The notes beneath the pieces are model-generated. The model was not told the DNA's origin, did no database searches, and saw nothing but the letters and a program-made list of their open reading frames with translations. A stretch of DNA of 64,000 nucleotides from assembly GCA_005656395.1 (NCBI GenBank), contig SRSI01000023.1, positions 186,001 through 250,000 of the forward strand. The letters are read 5' to 3'. The first letter of the stretch is position 1, and every line of letters starts with the position of its first letter. This document shows, piece after piece, positions 34,301 to 45,864 of the stretch. This DNA comes from Strongyloides papillosus. Its lineage: Eukaryota; Nematoda; Chromadorea; Rhabditida; Strongyloididae. A program made the translations under genes and the position numbers.

Positions 34301-36060
34301 TCAACTGCCGACAAATTCCATACATGTATTACATGTTTTATACTCATTCATCAATAATTTTTCCAAGTTGTCGAACCAAACGCACCGCTTAGCTTCTTTT
34401 ACCATCGCTGAACCTGATCTATGTTTACTGTGCATTCTTCTTACAACTGATTCTACAACCTGATTTGATATAATCAATCTGCCTTTTACCAAAACCAATA
34501 AACCAAATATACTAATATCCTCACTAGTAACATCTTTAAAGAATTTCGGCCTTTCTGAGATTAGCCAATCGTCCAGAGAATCTTTAGTACTAATTAAAAA
34601 TTTAATAAACTTATCTTGTTGGTTCCCAATCAATTGTTTTATCCAGTCTACATTCGCTACCTGTAGAAATTTTAACCCAACAGCACCTTTATCACTTTTC
34701 TCAAAAGAAATATTATATTTCAACAATTTCATACACAAGCGCTGATGAGTATTCTTTGCTACCACTGGTATTGGAAAAACAACCTCATCAAGATTCTTAA
34801 CATTACTTATACAAACTATATTGTACATCGAGTAAAGATAAGACTACTTCTTCAAACATTCATTCAGGCATAGCAACAATTTTGATTGGTACAAATAATT
34901 TCTTTCATGGTCTTTTAATGTACGAGAACCAACATCAAACAATTTCTCCTCCTTATCATATACCACTAACGAAGAATACCATATTGCAAAATCGTCTGCC
35001 TCAACAATAACCTTAATATATTTAGCTTCCTCTTCAATAGGATATAACTTCACATTTTCTTTAATAGACTCCCTCAACTTCTCATATAAATTTTGAACTT
35101 TACTTTTATCAAATCGTACAGCACCTGTATATTTATGTAACGGAGCAGCAAACTTTGAATATTGAGGTATACTTTGAGCTCTATATTGATATCTTGCAAG
35201 AGTACTTTTCAATTCTTCTTTCGTATTCGGACAAGGGAGAGAGTACAATCTATCAATTTCTGTTTTTGGTATCTCAATACCGCTATTTATTCCCCAACCA
35301 ATGAAGTGACTAGTTGTAGTACCAAATTTACATTTATTTACCGATAATTTTATGTTCAGATCCCTGAAAACTTGTAGAACTGATAATAGATCTTTGTCAT
35401 GTGAATTTTTATCAGATAACAGAAAAAAATCATCCATATATAGGTATAGTCTTACACCCAGATGTTCTAACCTCTCCATTATTAGAGAGTAGAATATTGC
35501 AGGAAAATTTTTAAAACCAAACGGCAGCACTTTCATCCTATACCAGCCAACATTAGTTGCTACTACTAAATGATCTAAAATATTACCTTTCAAGGAAACC
35601 CTGAAAAACGCTTTATCAATATCACCAATACTTAAAACTTTAAACTTCCCATCTCTCACGATATCTGCGATTTGTGGCAACTTGGGCATGGTTATTTCTT
35701 TGGCAAATTGATTCATGTATACTAAATTCAAGCAAGGTCTTACTTTTTTGTTTTCTTTTCTATTAAACACTACTCCAATCGTGTTCCTTACATTTGACTT
35801 ATCCTCAATTTTTTCCCAAAAACCTTAATCACAATACTCTTTAAAAACAGAAATTACCTCATCTTTTATGTCATCAGGAACCTTAGTTTCTCTCATCAAC
35901 TTAGGTCTGAAATCTACCAAATTAACTTCAGCAACTAAGACATTTCCTCTTTCAACATCATCTGTCAACACTGCTGACTTTACTTCAGCCAAAAACTTTT
36001 CGACTCCAGGCAAAGACATATCAAATTCAATACCTTTTACAAACTTTTTTGTCTCCTAAT
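34301..36060 (-). pseudogene. Reverse transcriptase and degenerate RNase H region (pol middle)
   Basis: One reading frame from about 36060 to 34301, broken by TAA at 35825-35827 and TAG at 34844-34846. It encodes a Ty3/gypsy-like RT (SIGDIDKAFFRV, LPFGFKNFPAIF, YLYMDDFFLL), then an RNase H-like region whose first acidic residue is in VEADDF, then an integrase zinc-finger tail (CNTC). It is in the +1 frame relative to gag-protease; the overlap near 36030-36055 contains A-runs and AAA AGG T, but decay alone could also explain it. Confidence 0.82.
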
Positions 36061-37034
36061 TGTGAATCGTTCCTTATAGACTTACTTATATCGAAGATAT
36101 CAATTTTATTCTTCTTTAAAAAAAGAAATCCCAATAACACATCGGAGCTTTCTGGATTCACATGCATCTTTACACCATATTTACAGTCCGGCAATTCATC
36201 AAATTTAATTTGAGATTCAAAATAACCTAAACTTGAAACTTGACGACCATGTGCATCCTTAAAGATAACGATGTCATTCTTCTTTAAATCATCCAAAATG
36301 CTTTGGGTAACATAGCTGACACCAATAGAGTTTGCACCAGCTCCAGAATCTAAATGACATGTAACTTTCCCCACTCCATCTATAAAAGCTTCTGCTTGGC
36401 AAGCTTCTTCTTCTACGAACAATCTTTTATTCGACACTTCTCTCTTTACAGCTTCTTTTTCCCTTTTTTCTGTGCTACTTTGAGCTTCACTCTTTGGAGT
36501 ATCTTTCTTCTTAATGCTGTACTTGTATTTATCTGCGACATCAGCTTTTACCGCATACTCTTTAGCCTTTGCTAATGTCCATAACTTGTTACTATCTACA
36601 TCAACTTTATCTTTCGTAGGTAACAAAAACATGAACAGCATTACGATTACATATTCTTTTATTTCCTTATTACCAATAAAATGTGACCTCAAGGTAATTT
36701 CGTTAAGTAAATTCGTGTAAGCATTTTTCCTTTCTTTAAACTTCAAGGTCATCAACCTATTAACCGATAATAAAATAGGCTCCAGTTCCTCCCTTTCTGC
36801 ACAACATTTTTCCACTATACCCAATAAATACTCAGGATCCATCATCAGGCCTACAGGTTTCTCCATTGCATCTCTGACAATTTCAGCTCTAAAATCCTCA
36901 GGAACATTGTCAAGAATCACCCGGTAGAAATCCTTTTCCTCTAACCCTGAACCCAATACTCTAAGGTAATTTGCGTACATTCGTGGACATGGACAAGAAC
37001 TTATTTTAAAAATTTTTGAATCCGGGGGCGCCAT
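36027..37034 (-). CDS. Gag-protease of the short-LTR element
   Basis: The likely start is the ATG at 37032-37034 (MAPPDSK), whose A is the last base of the 5' LTR and whose TGG belongs to the primer-binding site; an open frame further upstream is LTR sequence. 335 residues: an alpha-helical gag-like part, a lysine/glutamate-rich hinge, and a retropepsin with HLDSGAGANSIG and VLLGFLFL (the second psi-loop). No CCHC knuckle seen. The frame ends just where the RT frame begins, one base out of phase. Confidence 0.8.
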   Translation of the reverse strand: MAPPDSKIFKISSCPCPRMYANYLRVLGSGLEEKDFYRVILDNVPEDFRAEIVRDAMEKPVGLMMDPEYLLGIVEKCCAEREELEPILLSVNRLMTLKFKERKNAYTNLLNEITLRSHFIGNKEIKEYVIVMLFMFLLPTKDKVDVDSNKLWTLAKAKEYAVKADVADKYKYSIKKKDTPKSEAQSSTEKREKEAVKREVSNKRLFVEEEACQAEAFIDGVGKVTCHLDSGAGANSIGVSYVTQSILDDLKKNDIVIFKDAHGRQVSSLGYFESQIKFDELPDCKYGVKMHVNPESSDVLLGFLFLKKNKIDIFDISKSIRNDSQLGDKKVCKRY

Positions 37035-37158
37035 GTTTATTTGTGAGTAACAAATATATAAAAAAAACAATGACTTTATTCTAGCGAAATATACAATAAT
37101 CTGACCAAAGTAATCAAAAGGACGATATTTATACTTAATAAATGTCATCATCCAAACA
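37034..37158 (-). repeat. 5' LTR, 125 bp
   Basis: Copy of the 3' LTR, followed at once by the primer-binding site. Confidence 0.88.
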
Positions 37159-37902
37159 CATCAAATTCAGCACCTTTTTTAAAATTTTTTCAAACTTGAA
37201 AAAGCGATGTTTTTCAACAATATAAATCACAAATTAAAGTGAGTCACTCATTGTTTTTAGATTTTGTTTTATAGCAAATGCTTTTCTTTGTTGATTTCTT
37301 GCACGATCATATATGAAATACATTCACTGATCGATAATATTGTTGTAATGCTATATATGCTTGAAGTTACTATAAATAATTTTATGTACAATTCATGTAA
37401 GAAATAAACGCAAAGAGAAATTTTAAAAATGCTGCAAAATACTTTTAAACATGTATATTCGTTTAAAATTACTATTTACATAAAATTAATTTATTTAAAT
37501 ATGACTAATGTCAAAATTTTAAGCAAAAATTAAATATAGCAAAAAATTTCTTCTGCTCTAAATGCTTCACATTACATTTTAATGTGTTTATTTATTCATA
37601 CTTATTAAAAAATCATGTTCTACTACTTAAAAAAGCTTATTTAACGATTCGTAGATTGTGTTTCGTTTTTTAAAGAATTATCAAAACATTTTTTAAGTAA
37701 ATATAGCGATAATTAGCGAGACAAAATGTATAAAAACTCTAAAACAAATGTTATTAAATAACTTATTATTACTAGAAAATTACTATTAGCAAAAAAAAAT
37801 CACATTAAACACTTAGATTCGTTTAAATTAGTAAGAAAGCATTTACTTTAAACTTTAATCGAAATATTATCAACGTTTTTCTAAATTTTTTCCACTACTT
37901 TA
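37159..37902. other. Intergenic, nothing recognised
   Basis: AT-rich flank between the LTR element and the pseudo-astacin. No gene, repeat or RNA recognised. Confidence 0.4.
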
Positions 37903-39149
37903 TTAGACTTCCTTGTAAGAAAATCTTAGAGAAGTGTTCTCTTTATAAGCTTTGAACACAAAAAAAGCCTCATTAGATAATGGAGGAAGTGTAATGTTTG
38001 TAATATTTCTACAGAAATTTATGCCTGCAGCGCCTTTATCTTTACGAACAAAAATTTCTAAATATGATTTGTCAATTTTACAATCATTTCTTTCAAATGT
38101 TAATTCTTCAACGACAATTGAGACATTTTTTTTATTATTTTTTGAAGTAACATTAAGGTAGAGAAGTTCATCCGTAAGATTTACTATAACGCATTCTTCA
38201 GTATCGCTTGCCACTAAAGATTTCTTTGTTATGCGTTCAGCAAACGTATGTATTAGATTATTTCTAAAGATAAAATTTTCACATTTATTACCATCTAGAT
38301 AATATGGACATTTGCAATATCTTTGATCTTTTGGAAAAGGATAGCCTCCATACTTACAATTATTTTGTTTTTTTGAACCGTCACAATAATAATAATACAT
38401 ATGTTTGTAATCGTTATGACTAAAAGATTTAGAAACAGTGGATGGATATTGATAATCTTTATACAAGTCAACTATATAAGTAGATTGTTTGCCATTAGAA
38501 AGTCCAAAGTCAGAACCAAAAAACATTGCAGATTTGAAGTCAAAGTCTGTATCTTTAAGGTAAGGTACGACACCCGGTAGCGCGATCTTATAATATTTCT
38601 TATAATCATCCTGGACATTATTCATATCAACTTTTACATCAATATTTCTATCGGGACGCGCAACTTCTGGAATTAAACCTAAAGCAAGGCCTATGTAGAA
38701 TGCTAAACTTGTGGCATTTTTATAAACACTTTCTTGTAAAGAAACATTTGTAGGAGATTTCGGGTTATTAGATAATGTTACTACATTTTTACCATCACTA
38801 GATAAATAAAAGTTAATGCCTATGGAGTTTGTAATTGGATTATCTTTTTTTTCAAAATTCAAACATGTTTCCTGATTTATTAGTTGAAAAGTAAAGTATA
38901 TGTCATCAGTAACGTTATATAATCTATTTCTAATAGAAATTTTTGGATTAGTAATTTTTTCAAGACTTTTGTCCCAGTAATAAGGAGTACTTGTTAATAA
39001 ATCCTTGTAATATGGTGGTTTTCTTAATGATAAAGTATTTGCTCCACTACTTTGTTCTATCGACTAAAAAATTATTATTTTTTACATCATAAACTTACAT
39101 TTTGCGCTATAAACAGTAGAACAGCTAAACATAGAAAAAAAATTTTCAT
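37903..39149 (-). CDS. Secreted astacin-like protein lacking the zinc-binding site (pseudo-enzyme)
   Basis: Exons 39099-39149 and 37903-39063 with a 35-nt intron (39064-39098, GTAAGT...TTTTAG) give 403 residues: signal peptide (IFFLCLAVLLFIA), astacin domain, an EGF-like module (CKYGGYPFPKDQRYCKCP...C) and a CUB-like C-terminal region. The astacin signature reads FYIGLALGLIPEVARPDRN where active enzymes have HExxHxxGxxHExxRxDRD: all three histidine ligands and the catalytic glutamate are gone, while the following RPDR is kept. The frame is long, open and properly spliced, so it looks like a maintained dead protease rather than a pseudogene. It might bind substrate or inhibitors; that is inference. 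Confidence 0.82.
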
Positions 39150-39546
39150 TATTATACTATAGAGAAAAAAATAAATCTGGTAAAAAAAAACAATTTTAAT
39201 ATTAAATACAAATTTTTGTTTGCAAGGATCTTCTTAGTCAAATATTATTAGTGGATTATTTTTTTAGCTAACCAAATATTTTTAATTGATACATGAAATT
39301 TTTAAAAATTATGACTAACTTAATATCAATAAATAATATTGAAACAAAAATTGTATGTCGACATTAAAACTTTATTATTAACTAGCATAGTAACCTAAAA
39401 ATACACGGAAAATATAATAACATCAAAAAGCATATATAAATTTAGATTAACTGAAAGTGTATAAATGTAAAAAATTATATAATGTATACAGTAAAAAAAT
39501 CCTGATCAATTCGCGTTAAGAGAAATTTTGAATTTATCTGACTCCT
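39150..39546. other. Intergenic, nothing recognised
   Basis: Upstream side of the pseudo-astacin gene and downstream flank of the integrase fragment; AT-rich with no clear feature. Confidence 0.4.
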
Positions 39547-40020
39547 TCATCCTTTAACTTTAAGATTTCTAGTGAATCTTCTTAACTTTCTTCCATCATA
39601 AGTAATCAGCAGAGCAGTTTTTTTATCGTTGGAAATTGATTGTAGTTGACATGGATCGGAGTATTTTGGTTTAAGTTTTCTCGTAGATTTCTTCTTAGAG
39701 TATGCAGTTTTGGTCGATGATAGATTTGTCATTTCTTTCTCCTTGTTATTGATAAAAGGAGAAGCCTTCAATCTCAGGCTTAATGGAGAAACCGGTAACC
39801 TTGAAAAGTGGAGTTCGTACGGACTTGGCTGGTTTTGTTTTGAACTAATAGTATAGTAGTAGACAATAAGACCAACAAGATTATCCCACCCTTTACCAGA
39901 TTGAGATAACATTTCTTTAGTTAGTGTATGTTGTAGACATTCAATATGACGTTCAGCAAAAGCGTTTCCAGACAAGTTTAATGGGGTGATGTAAGACGAC
40001 ATAGTACCAATTACATTCAG
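39547..40020 (-). pseudogene. LTR-retrotransposon integrase C-terminal fragment
   Basis: An open frame of 151 codons holding the last catalytic glutamate block of a Ty3/gypsy-type integrase (GNAFAERHIECLQ), a following helix and the basic C-terminal part (PYELHFSRLP, LKPKYSDPCQL). The frame upstream ends at a stop near 40022, and no RT, protease or LTR could be found, so this is an orphan remnant. Confidence 0.75.
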
Positions 40021-40891
40021 GACTTTTCAATTCCTCTAAAATTGGAGCCCTTCGATTCACCACTGGCTATTTTGCCTTTTTCGACATTGGAAAAATTTGT
40101 ATTAACAATGAGTTTTTTGTATTGTAATGTGTCTTAAAAGTATAAATATTATAGTTATACAACATTTTCTTATCTTATTTACTTTTATAATCTTTTATTG
40201 TATATGAAATCTGCAATAACGCGAAATTTAAAAAATGATGGAAACCTTTAATGATGACAATTTTTATGATAAAAATATTATATATTAATGTGTTGTAAAG
40301 ATATTATTTTTAATTTAATATAACAAGCAATAAAAAAATTAATGAAATTATATTTTCATAAATATAATGATACGATAAAACATCTGCTACGAAATTAAGA
40401 AAAAGATCACAATCAAAGCTCTATATAAACAGTTAAGATGAATGTGATCAATGCAATAATAAATTGTTGGATTTGGAAATAATTGTAGATATATATGAAT
40501 AAGGAAATAGTATTTATCATAGAAAACAAAATAGAAAAAAAAACTTTCATTAATCTGTCATAAAAAATAAATAATTTATTATTATTATTTCATTTCATAT
40601 AGCAAAACAGTGCACTTTTTGTAAGCAATTTGTTTTCTTTTACTACTTCAAGCTTTTGACTATCATTAAGGCAATGCCACTTATCTTCATAAAGTATATA
40701 AGTTAAATAATGCCCTGTTCTACTGTAATATGTTTATATCAAGATGAATAGAATATAATAATTTTTTTATTAAGATCTCTAATGATTATACTAAAAAGAT
40801 TATATAAATGTCTTTCTTTTATACTATTTATCAGAGGGCGGGTTGTCCCACCCTACACTACGTCCAAATCTCTCGTATGCAATAAACCCTT
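40021..40891. other. Intergenic, nothing recognised
   Basis: AT-rich. A GC-richer patch at 40834-40910 adjoins the USP-like fragment and may be part of it. No gene recognised. Confidence 0.4.
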
Positions 40892-41425
40892 TCAGTTTAT
40901 GCGGCGTATTTGATGTGAAGAATTCATTATATACACAGAATCTTTTGAAGATATGAAGTCAATGCTTTTATTTTCATGATCTTTATCTATGATATTTTTT
41001 GTTAGTTCTACAAACAGATATTTTGGATATTTTCTTATCATTCGCTTCTTAATCATACATTCTGAAATCTTGTTGCATAATAGAAATTTGCGAACAACAC
41101 TTTCTTTTTCATATTCCAACATCCCCTTTATTGCACTATTTATATCCTTCTTGTTATTAATATCATTGATATTTATATTCAAAATTGGTGCTTCAAATTC
41201 ATCTATTTTTCTGGTAGTTTTACATTGTTCGCAGATTAGACTATTTTCTTCTTAATAATTAAGACATTCCATTAAGTCTGGAGTACGGCTTTGAAGTTGA
41301 TTGAATATAATTGAAAGAAATTCTGCAGCTGATTCATGTTGTCTACTGTATATAAATTTCTTATTTTTCTCAATATTGCAGGAATCATTGTCAGCTAGTC
41401 TTAAATAAGAATTTTTAGGCAACAT
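40892..41425 (-). pseudogene. Ubiquitin-specific protease (USP/C19)-like fragment
   Basis: Read from the ATG at 41425, the frame shows the USP helix SRQHESAAEFLSIIFNQL (compare the family's QQDAQEF), then ENSLICEQCKTTRKIDEFEA resembling the zinc-ribbon strand, a segment with LLCN like the second half of the ribbon, and IRKYPKYLFVEL, matching the lead-in to the catalytic-histidine part. The catalytic cysteine box and the histidine box are absent, and an in-frame TAA lies at 41252-41254. USPs remove ubiquitin from proteins. I see a broken gene fragment; the family call is by motif order only and is moderate. Confidence 0.55.
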
Positions 41426-41990
41426 TTTGAATGAGTCTTATATTTACAAAATTGGCTACTGAATGGTTTAGTCATACTTTATAGAAATACAGATTCTAAT
41501 GTTGTATTAAAGCTGTATTTATGTATGTACGGTAATAAAATCGTGTTAAGAAAATTACAGTGAATTTAGAAGTCGTCAAAATAATGACTATAAATTAAGA
41601 AATTGTATGACAAAAATTATTTTTATCTTTTAAGCAGTTTATGATTATTATTGTGAAACTAATATTAATATTAATTATTTTATATTTCTAGGGTTAGATA
41701 GGGTTTAATATTTTATTGTATTGTGTTGTTATTGTATGAGTTAAGAAAATCCCACTAAAGGAATTGTAAGTGTAATTTTAGTAATTCATAATCTATTGTT
41801 TAGGTGGGTAATTGGAATTTGAGTGATTGTGATTGTAATTGAAATTGTAGTAAATTAAGTTAATTAGTCATATATACTATTGTGTTTATAAAGGAATCAT
41901 CTAATAAAGTGATAACTATTTAAAAGGGGTGTACGCAAAAAATTTAAAATAAATTTCTGTATTTAGAACTACAATATTATTGGCTGTTGG
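41426..41990. other. Intergenic, nothing recognised
   Basis: AT-rich sequence upstream of the USP-like fragment, running to the hAT-type element. No 5' coding homology found. Confidence 0.4.
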
Positions 41991-42576
41991 TAGACATGGG
42001 ATCCGACCCTGGTCGACCCTTGAAAATGGGTCGATCCCTGACCAATTTTTAAGGGTCGACCCCAAATTTTAGGGTCGATGCAAGATTACAAAAATTTTAG
42101 GGTCGGTTTTATACTATTCACTGACAACTTTGGAAAATTAATCTGTTAGTGAAATAATAATTATCTCTACCATATTAAAAATATTAGTTCTGAAATTAAT
42201 ATTGACCATCTTTGGAGTTCAGTAAAGTTATCAGCACCTAATTTACATAGTCATTTATCAAAAATTAAGAATAATAAAGTCAACTAACATAAAATCTGAG
42301 AGTTCAAAACTATTATATATTAGAAATTGTCGACGAACTAATTTAACTACTATGAATTTGAACAATTTATTAGTTTTAAGGGGTCATTTATAATTTATAT
42401 ATTGTAATATTTTTATTAATAGAAAATTTTCTTTAATTATAATAAAATTATGTTTTTTACAAGGGTATATGTTACTAGTTTAACGGGTCGATTTGGGTCG
42501 ACCCGGGTCGATTTTAAAAAGCGACCCTAAACCGACCGACCCCGGGTCGAAAATTTTACCGACCCGCCCATGTCTA
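41991..42576. mobile_element. Non-autonomous hAT-type element with GGGTCGACCC-rich ends
   Basis: 586 bp. Termini TAGACATGGG and CCCATGTCTA are inverted repeats, and the element is flanked by a perfect 8-bp target duplication GCTGTTGG (41983-41990 and 42577-42584), the hAT hallmark. Both ends are packed with GGGTCGACCC-like palindromic motifs, while the middle is AT-rich with no transposase. The frame at 42493-42717 overlaps its right end and is spurious. Confidence 0.88.
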
Positions 42577-42584
42577 GCTGTTGG

Positions 42585-43154
42585 TTATTTTTATTTGAAG
42601 ACATTTGAATTGGATAAAGTTTTAGAAGCTTTGGATTTTCATTCGAATTTTTTCTATTGTACTCTTCTTTTTCTGGGTGTTATTGAAAACATTAGCACTA
42701 TTCCTGCCATGCTTTAATGAAAAAGCCAAATCACTATCAATAACGTTCAGTAATTTTAGAAAAAGAAAAGTGCAATACAAACACAATGGAATTAAGTCAT
42801 AAAGTGTAATTTATATTTTAATTGTTTATTTTTTAATTTAATGCTTACTATTTTAATAAAAAACATTTTATAATAATTTCCACATTTGTATATAAAAATG
42901 TTTTTTAATTTATCAATATATTTATTGTTAAAAATTACCAATTTATTATTGCTATTGCTGTAAATTCAATAAAAGCTATAGAAATGATTTTCAGTATAGT
43001 GATTTATGTTCTTTTATTAAAATATTAATTAATCATGCTTTGATTATAAATATTTATCTAATAATATAACTAGTACTTTAAAAAACAATTGGTTAATTAC
43101 ATTAACCTCTAATAATTCTATTTTGCTTTTTTTGTACTTCTATATTATACCTTA
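42585..43154. other. Intergenic, nothing recognised
   Basis: AT-rich flank to the right of the hAT-type element; no gene recognised. Confidence 0.4.
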
Positions 43155-44687
43155 TTTATACACACAAAACCTAAACATGTCTTCTAGACTAATACGATTC
43201 ATACAAGAAAAAGAGCTATATTCGATAGTATTTTGGGGCCTAGCTTTTTTACCCGTTTTGCAAACACATTCTAGCTCATTTTGCATGTACATTCTATCTC
43301 ATTTTGCATATAAAAAAGGAGTTAGAATGTGTGTTCAAAATGAAGTAGAATGTACATCTAAAATTGGTTAGAATGTTGCCTATAGTTTACTACCAGTTTG
43401 TAACTTTCATAGTTTCTTACGTATTATATTAAATAAAAAAGATTTTTAAAACTTTTTTTTCAGTAAGTTGATAGAGATATTTATTCTCTATCGATAGAAT
43501 ATGGCATCACTACTTAATACTAATAAGTAACAAAACAAGCAAAAATAAATAATAGACATTTTAAAAGTTTTTTTAACCATCCTGTTAAAAATGTTAAAAG
43601 CAAACAAAGTAAAAAAATATTCATATTATTTTAAGAATAAACTTTACAATAAGTGAGTTTTCCTCACAATGTTCACTAAAAAACCACATAATTTACAGTA
43701 CATCCTTGATTCTCTTCAATCAACTAACAATTAAGAGTTTCCTAGTGATTTTTTTAAATTTCATACACACATAAAATCACCATCTAAAACTGCTAGTAAT
43801 CGTAATCCTTACTCTATAAGATAATCATGCAACATTTAATGTCTAAAATTGTTGTAGTAATTAAGTGGTTGCGACATTTCTTTTATGTTAACATATTATG
43901 ATCTTAGTATTGTATCAATATAAAAAGTTCCAAATCTTATTATTTTTAAAAGATCACTAATTAAAACTAAAAATTTTGGATTTCACAGTAATAGCGGTTC
44001 ATTGCGTTTCTATCAAATTAAACTTTTTAAGTACGTCTAATTTGGTGAGAGACTTCAACAGGTGAATATATCTAATTAATTATTATTAATATTATTGTAC
44101 TTGATATTCATTAGATCTATATGACTATTAAAATAATTTTTCTGTTTTAAAGTAAATGTAATGATGTAAAAATACATAAGAGTATGTTTTTTTTTAAAAC
44201 TGATGCCGTTATTTTTTCCTTTATTATTTTATATTTGTTATTACCTTTTAGTATCAACTTTCAAATTTGGGTAAAAACATTAATAATTCTGTGAAATAGT
44301 ATAAAATAGTTAAATAAACAAATAAAAATTTAAAATAACTTCAAAACAGAGTCAATTACTAAAAAAACTTGGAAGTCTAAAAAACATTTAAGATGAGATA
44401 AAACTACAGACTAAATTCAAGCTCATTTTGCATATACAAAATGAAGTAGAAATGTATATGCAAAACAAAGTTCAATGTATACACAAAATGATATAAAAAT
44501 ATATATGCAAAATGTGTACAACAATAGCATAAAAAATGACTTAGAATGTAGATGTAAAATGGGGTAGAATGTAGCCTGTCGTCTACCCCATTTTGGATGA
44601 TCAGTTATTTTAACTCCATCTGCATTTTGTAGCATTCTGAGCATTTTCGGTCGAAAAGGCATGTTTAGATTCTGTGTGTAGGACTTC
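43155..44687. mobile_element. Non-autonomous TIR element with subterminal minisatellites
   Basis: Inverted ends of about 30 bp (TACACACAAAACCTAAACAT from about 43156; complement near 44660-44687). Just inside each end is a cluster of short repeats containing CTCATTTTGCAT and its complement (43260-43375 and 44410-44590). The middle is AT-rich and non-coding. No target duplication confirmed. Confidence 0.5.
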
Positions 44688-45864
44688 AGCTTCTAACAAA
44701 CTTTGTTGAAATTTTACCACTTGCAAACTTCTTTTAATGACTTCTAACGTAACATGCTGTCAAAACTGGACTAAGAAATTTAGAAAAAAAAACAAAATTT
44801 AAAAAACGACGGAATTATTTTCTATTAATATGACCGTCTCTAACATTACAAACTCAAAAAAATTTGGATAAGCTAAGCTATGCAGTTCTTTCTCACCTAA
44901 CATAATTTATAAGCGCGCCCCCATCTTACTACTACCTATTTTTGTTTTCTACATTACTTTTTGATTGATAGAAAGAAGCTTCAGTAAATTGATGAAGAAA
45001 ATATTGATTTTTCTAAATTTTTTTTTAAAGATTAAGAAATCTTTCACATCCAGAATCGATAACTGTCTTCTAAATGGAGATAAAATGTAAATAGTAATTG
45101 ATAATATATTACAAACTAGATAAATTTCTTACTAAATTTGTAGTATTTTAAAGTTTCGGTAAAAAACGAAAGAGTTTATGAGACAACCTAATACAATAAA
45201 AACTTTGAAAAAATAAAAAAACATAAATAAAGTTTTTAGTTATTGATATGTATTACAATGTTTTGATAACATAAACAGTATATAAATAGTTACTTTATAT
45301 TGTTAGTTAGTCATTATTATATTGAATAAACTCTCATATTATTACTAAATATTAATTTAAATTTATCAGTTATTGTTTCTTGAATTATAGATGCGCTACT
45401 AATTAGAAGTTTTTAAATTAATGTGAAAGCACTATTTTTGGAATATAATTTTATAAATTATAAGAAATGAACAATAAAATATCTAATACGATAGCAGTAT
45501 TAATCGATGGTTAAGGTTTCATAATATTTTATAATTGTTCGTGAAAGCATGTTCCATAAATTACTGTTCAGAAAAAAAAAATTGAAATATAGATTCTACC
45601 TCTATTTGTCTTTTCTGATTATTTCTAGTCAACATAATATCAATCGCATTATTAAACGAGGTGTTATCAAAAAGAAACTTTTTTAATAATTTTGAAGATC
45701 TAAAATCTGCTTTTTGTAAGTATCTGTGGCTTTAGATAAATAGTTTTTTAAATTAAATTTACGAGTTTTTAACACGTTTGAAGAAATGCTTCAATTCTAG
45801 TGAAGCGATTTAAAAATGATAATATCAAATTTTTTTTGTATAGTAATTATTGGTTTTTAATTTG
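44688..45864. other. Intergenic, nothing recognised
   Basis: AT-rich stretch between the TIR element and the duplicated block. No gene or repeat recognised. Confidence 0.4.

Larger units (their letters stand above)
32536..37158 (-). mobile_element. Decayed LTR retrotransposon with very short LTRs and a C-terminal RNase H
   Basis: 4,623 bp with 125-bp LTRs (32536-32660 and 37034-37158) that start TGTTTGG and end AAACA, differing at only two positions that I see. A primer-binding site TGGCGCCCCCGG follows the 5' LTR directly, and a polypurine tract (CCAAAAGAGGA) precedes the 3' LTR. Flanks read CACCA on the left and CATCA on the right, an imperfect 5-bp target duplication. Internal order: gag, protease, reverse transcriptase, degenerate RNase H, integrase, second RNase H. 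Pol carries two in-frame stops, a frame change after protease and a break at about 34122-34300, so this copy is dead. The RT looks Ty3/gypsy-like. Confidence 0.88.

Noticed and set aside
40834..40910. GC-richer patch considered as a tRNA or other small RNA gene
   Set aside because: No cloverleaf pairing or T-loop sequence could be formed; it probably belongs to the decayed USP-like fragment or a repeat.
42493..42717. Plus-strand frame of 74 codons starting in GGGTCGACCC repeats
   Set aside because: It begins inside the right end of the hAT-type MITE and runs across the target duplication, so it cannot be an old gene.
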